64,000 nucleotides of DNA from Flavobacteriaceae bacterium UBA7302 (GTDB lineage Bacteria > Bacteroidota > Bacteroidia > Flavobacteriales > Flavobacteriaceae), in contig DKQS01000002.1 of assembly GCA_002471825.1 (NCBI GenBank), positions 1 through 64,000 on the forward strand, read 5' to 3'. The translations under genes and the position numbers were made by a program. Under the pieces are notes generated by a model. The model did no database searches. It was not told where the DNA came from and saw nothing but the letters and a program-made list of their open reading frames with translations. Shown one piece after another: positions 63,920-64,000 of this stretch. Within the stretch, counting starts at the first letter, position 1. Each line of letters opens with the position of its first letter.

Positions 63920-64000
63920 TTACAAGCACATTTTGATGCTTTTAAGAATTTCTTTAGTTTTGAGTGCAGATGCTTCAAGAGAAAATAATTTCCCCCGAGT
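63920..64000 (-). CDS. Possible 3' end of an unidentified gene (partial)
   Basis: A minus-strand frame is open from the window edge to TAA at 63920-63922 and encodes 26 residues ending LKTKEILKSIKMCL. It is too short to identify. The composition and the position, 60 bases upstream of the ccsBA start, fit the end of a real gene, but chance is possible. Confidence 0.35.
   Translation of the reverse strand, partial: TRGKLFSLEASALKTKEILKSIKMCL

Overview
The window comes from a member of the Bacteroidota, most likely Flavobacteriales. The evidence is a gldJ-porU-porV locus for gliding motility and type IX secretion, a ResB-CcsA fusion for cytochrome c maturation, start codons with little Shine-Dalgarno sequence, and many good matches to the Bacteroidota promoter element TAnnTTTG. 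All coordinates and motifs were read by eye; no database search was run.

Layout. Bases 1-600 hold the end of an rRNA operon (23S 3' end, 5S, terminator). Bases 660-12,760 are housekeeping genes: gltD and gltB (glutamate synthase), a TruA-family pseudouridine synthase, an acyl-CoA dehydrogenase, anmK, a Glu/Leu-type dehydrogenase and nhaD. Bases 12,870-16,080 carry exbB, exbD, a TonB-like gene and folC. Bases 16,090-47,370 are a large Wzx/Wzy-type surface polysaccharide locus, interrupted only by a tRNA-Val and a repeat-rich intergenic stretch (19,520-20,140). After a heptamer tandem repeat (47,602-47,678) come an N-acetylglucosamine kinase-like gene, murF, gldJ, porU, porV, cdd, guaA, a LysM lipoprotein, a small TPR membrane protein and the ccsBA fusion. 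The first residues of a further minus-strand gene may lie at the right edge.

How the polysaccharide genes fit together. Ugd, Fcl and Gmd should supply UDP-glucuronate and GDP-L-fucose. A TviC/WbpP-type epimerase, a TviB/WbpO-type dehydrogenase and a WbpB/WlbA-type oxidoreductase point to N-acetylated uronic acids. RmlA, RmlB, a VioA-like aminotransferase and a VioF-like formyltransferase form an apparently complete route to dTDP-4-formamido-4,6-dideoxyglucose. A second module (a divergent nucleotide-sugar dehydrogenase, an SDR with decarboxylase-like motifs, a LegC-type aminotransferase and a PglD/NeuD-type acetyltransferase) may make a UDP-4-acetamido-4-deoxypentose; this is inference and is the most novel proposal here. 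Four glycosyltransferases, an asparagine-synthase-like amidotransferase, a Wzx flippase, a Wzy-like polymerase, two initiating phosphoglycosyltransferases of different folds, a Wza-like export lipoprotein, a Wzc-like tyrosine kinase with a Gly-Tyr tail and a CpsB/YwqE-type phosphatase complete the assembly, export and control set.

No insertion sequence, CRISPR array, phage gene or restriction system was seen. The central part of the polysaccharide locus is visibly more AT-rich than the housekeeping flanks.
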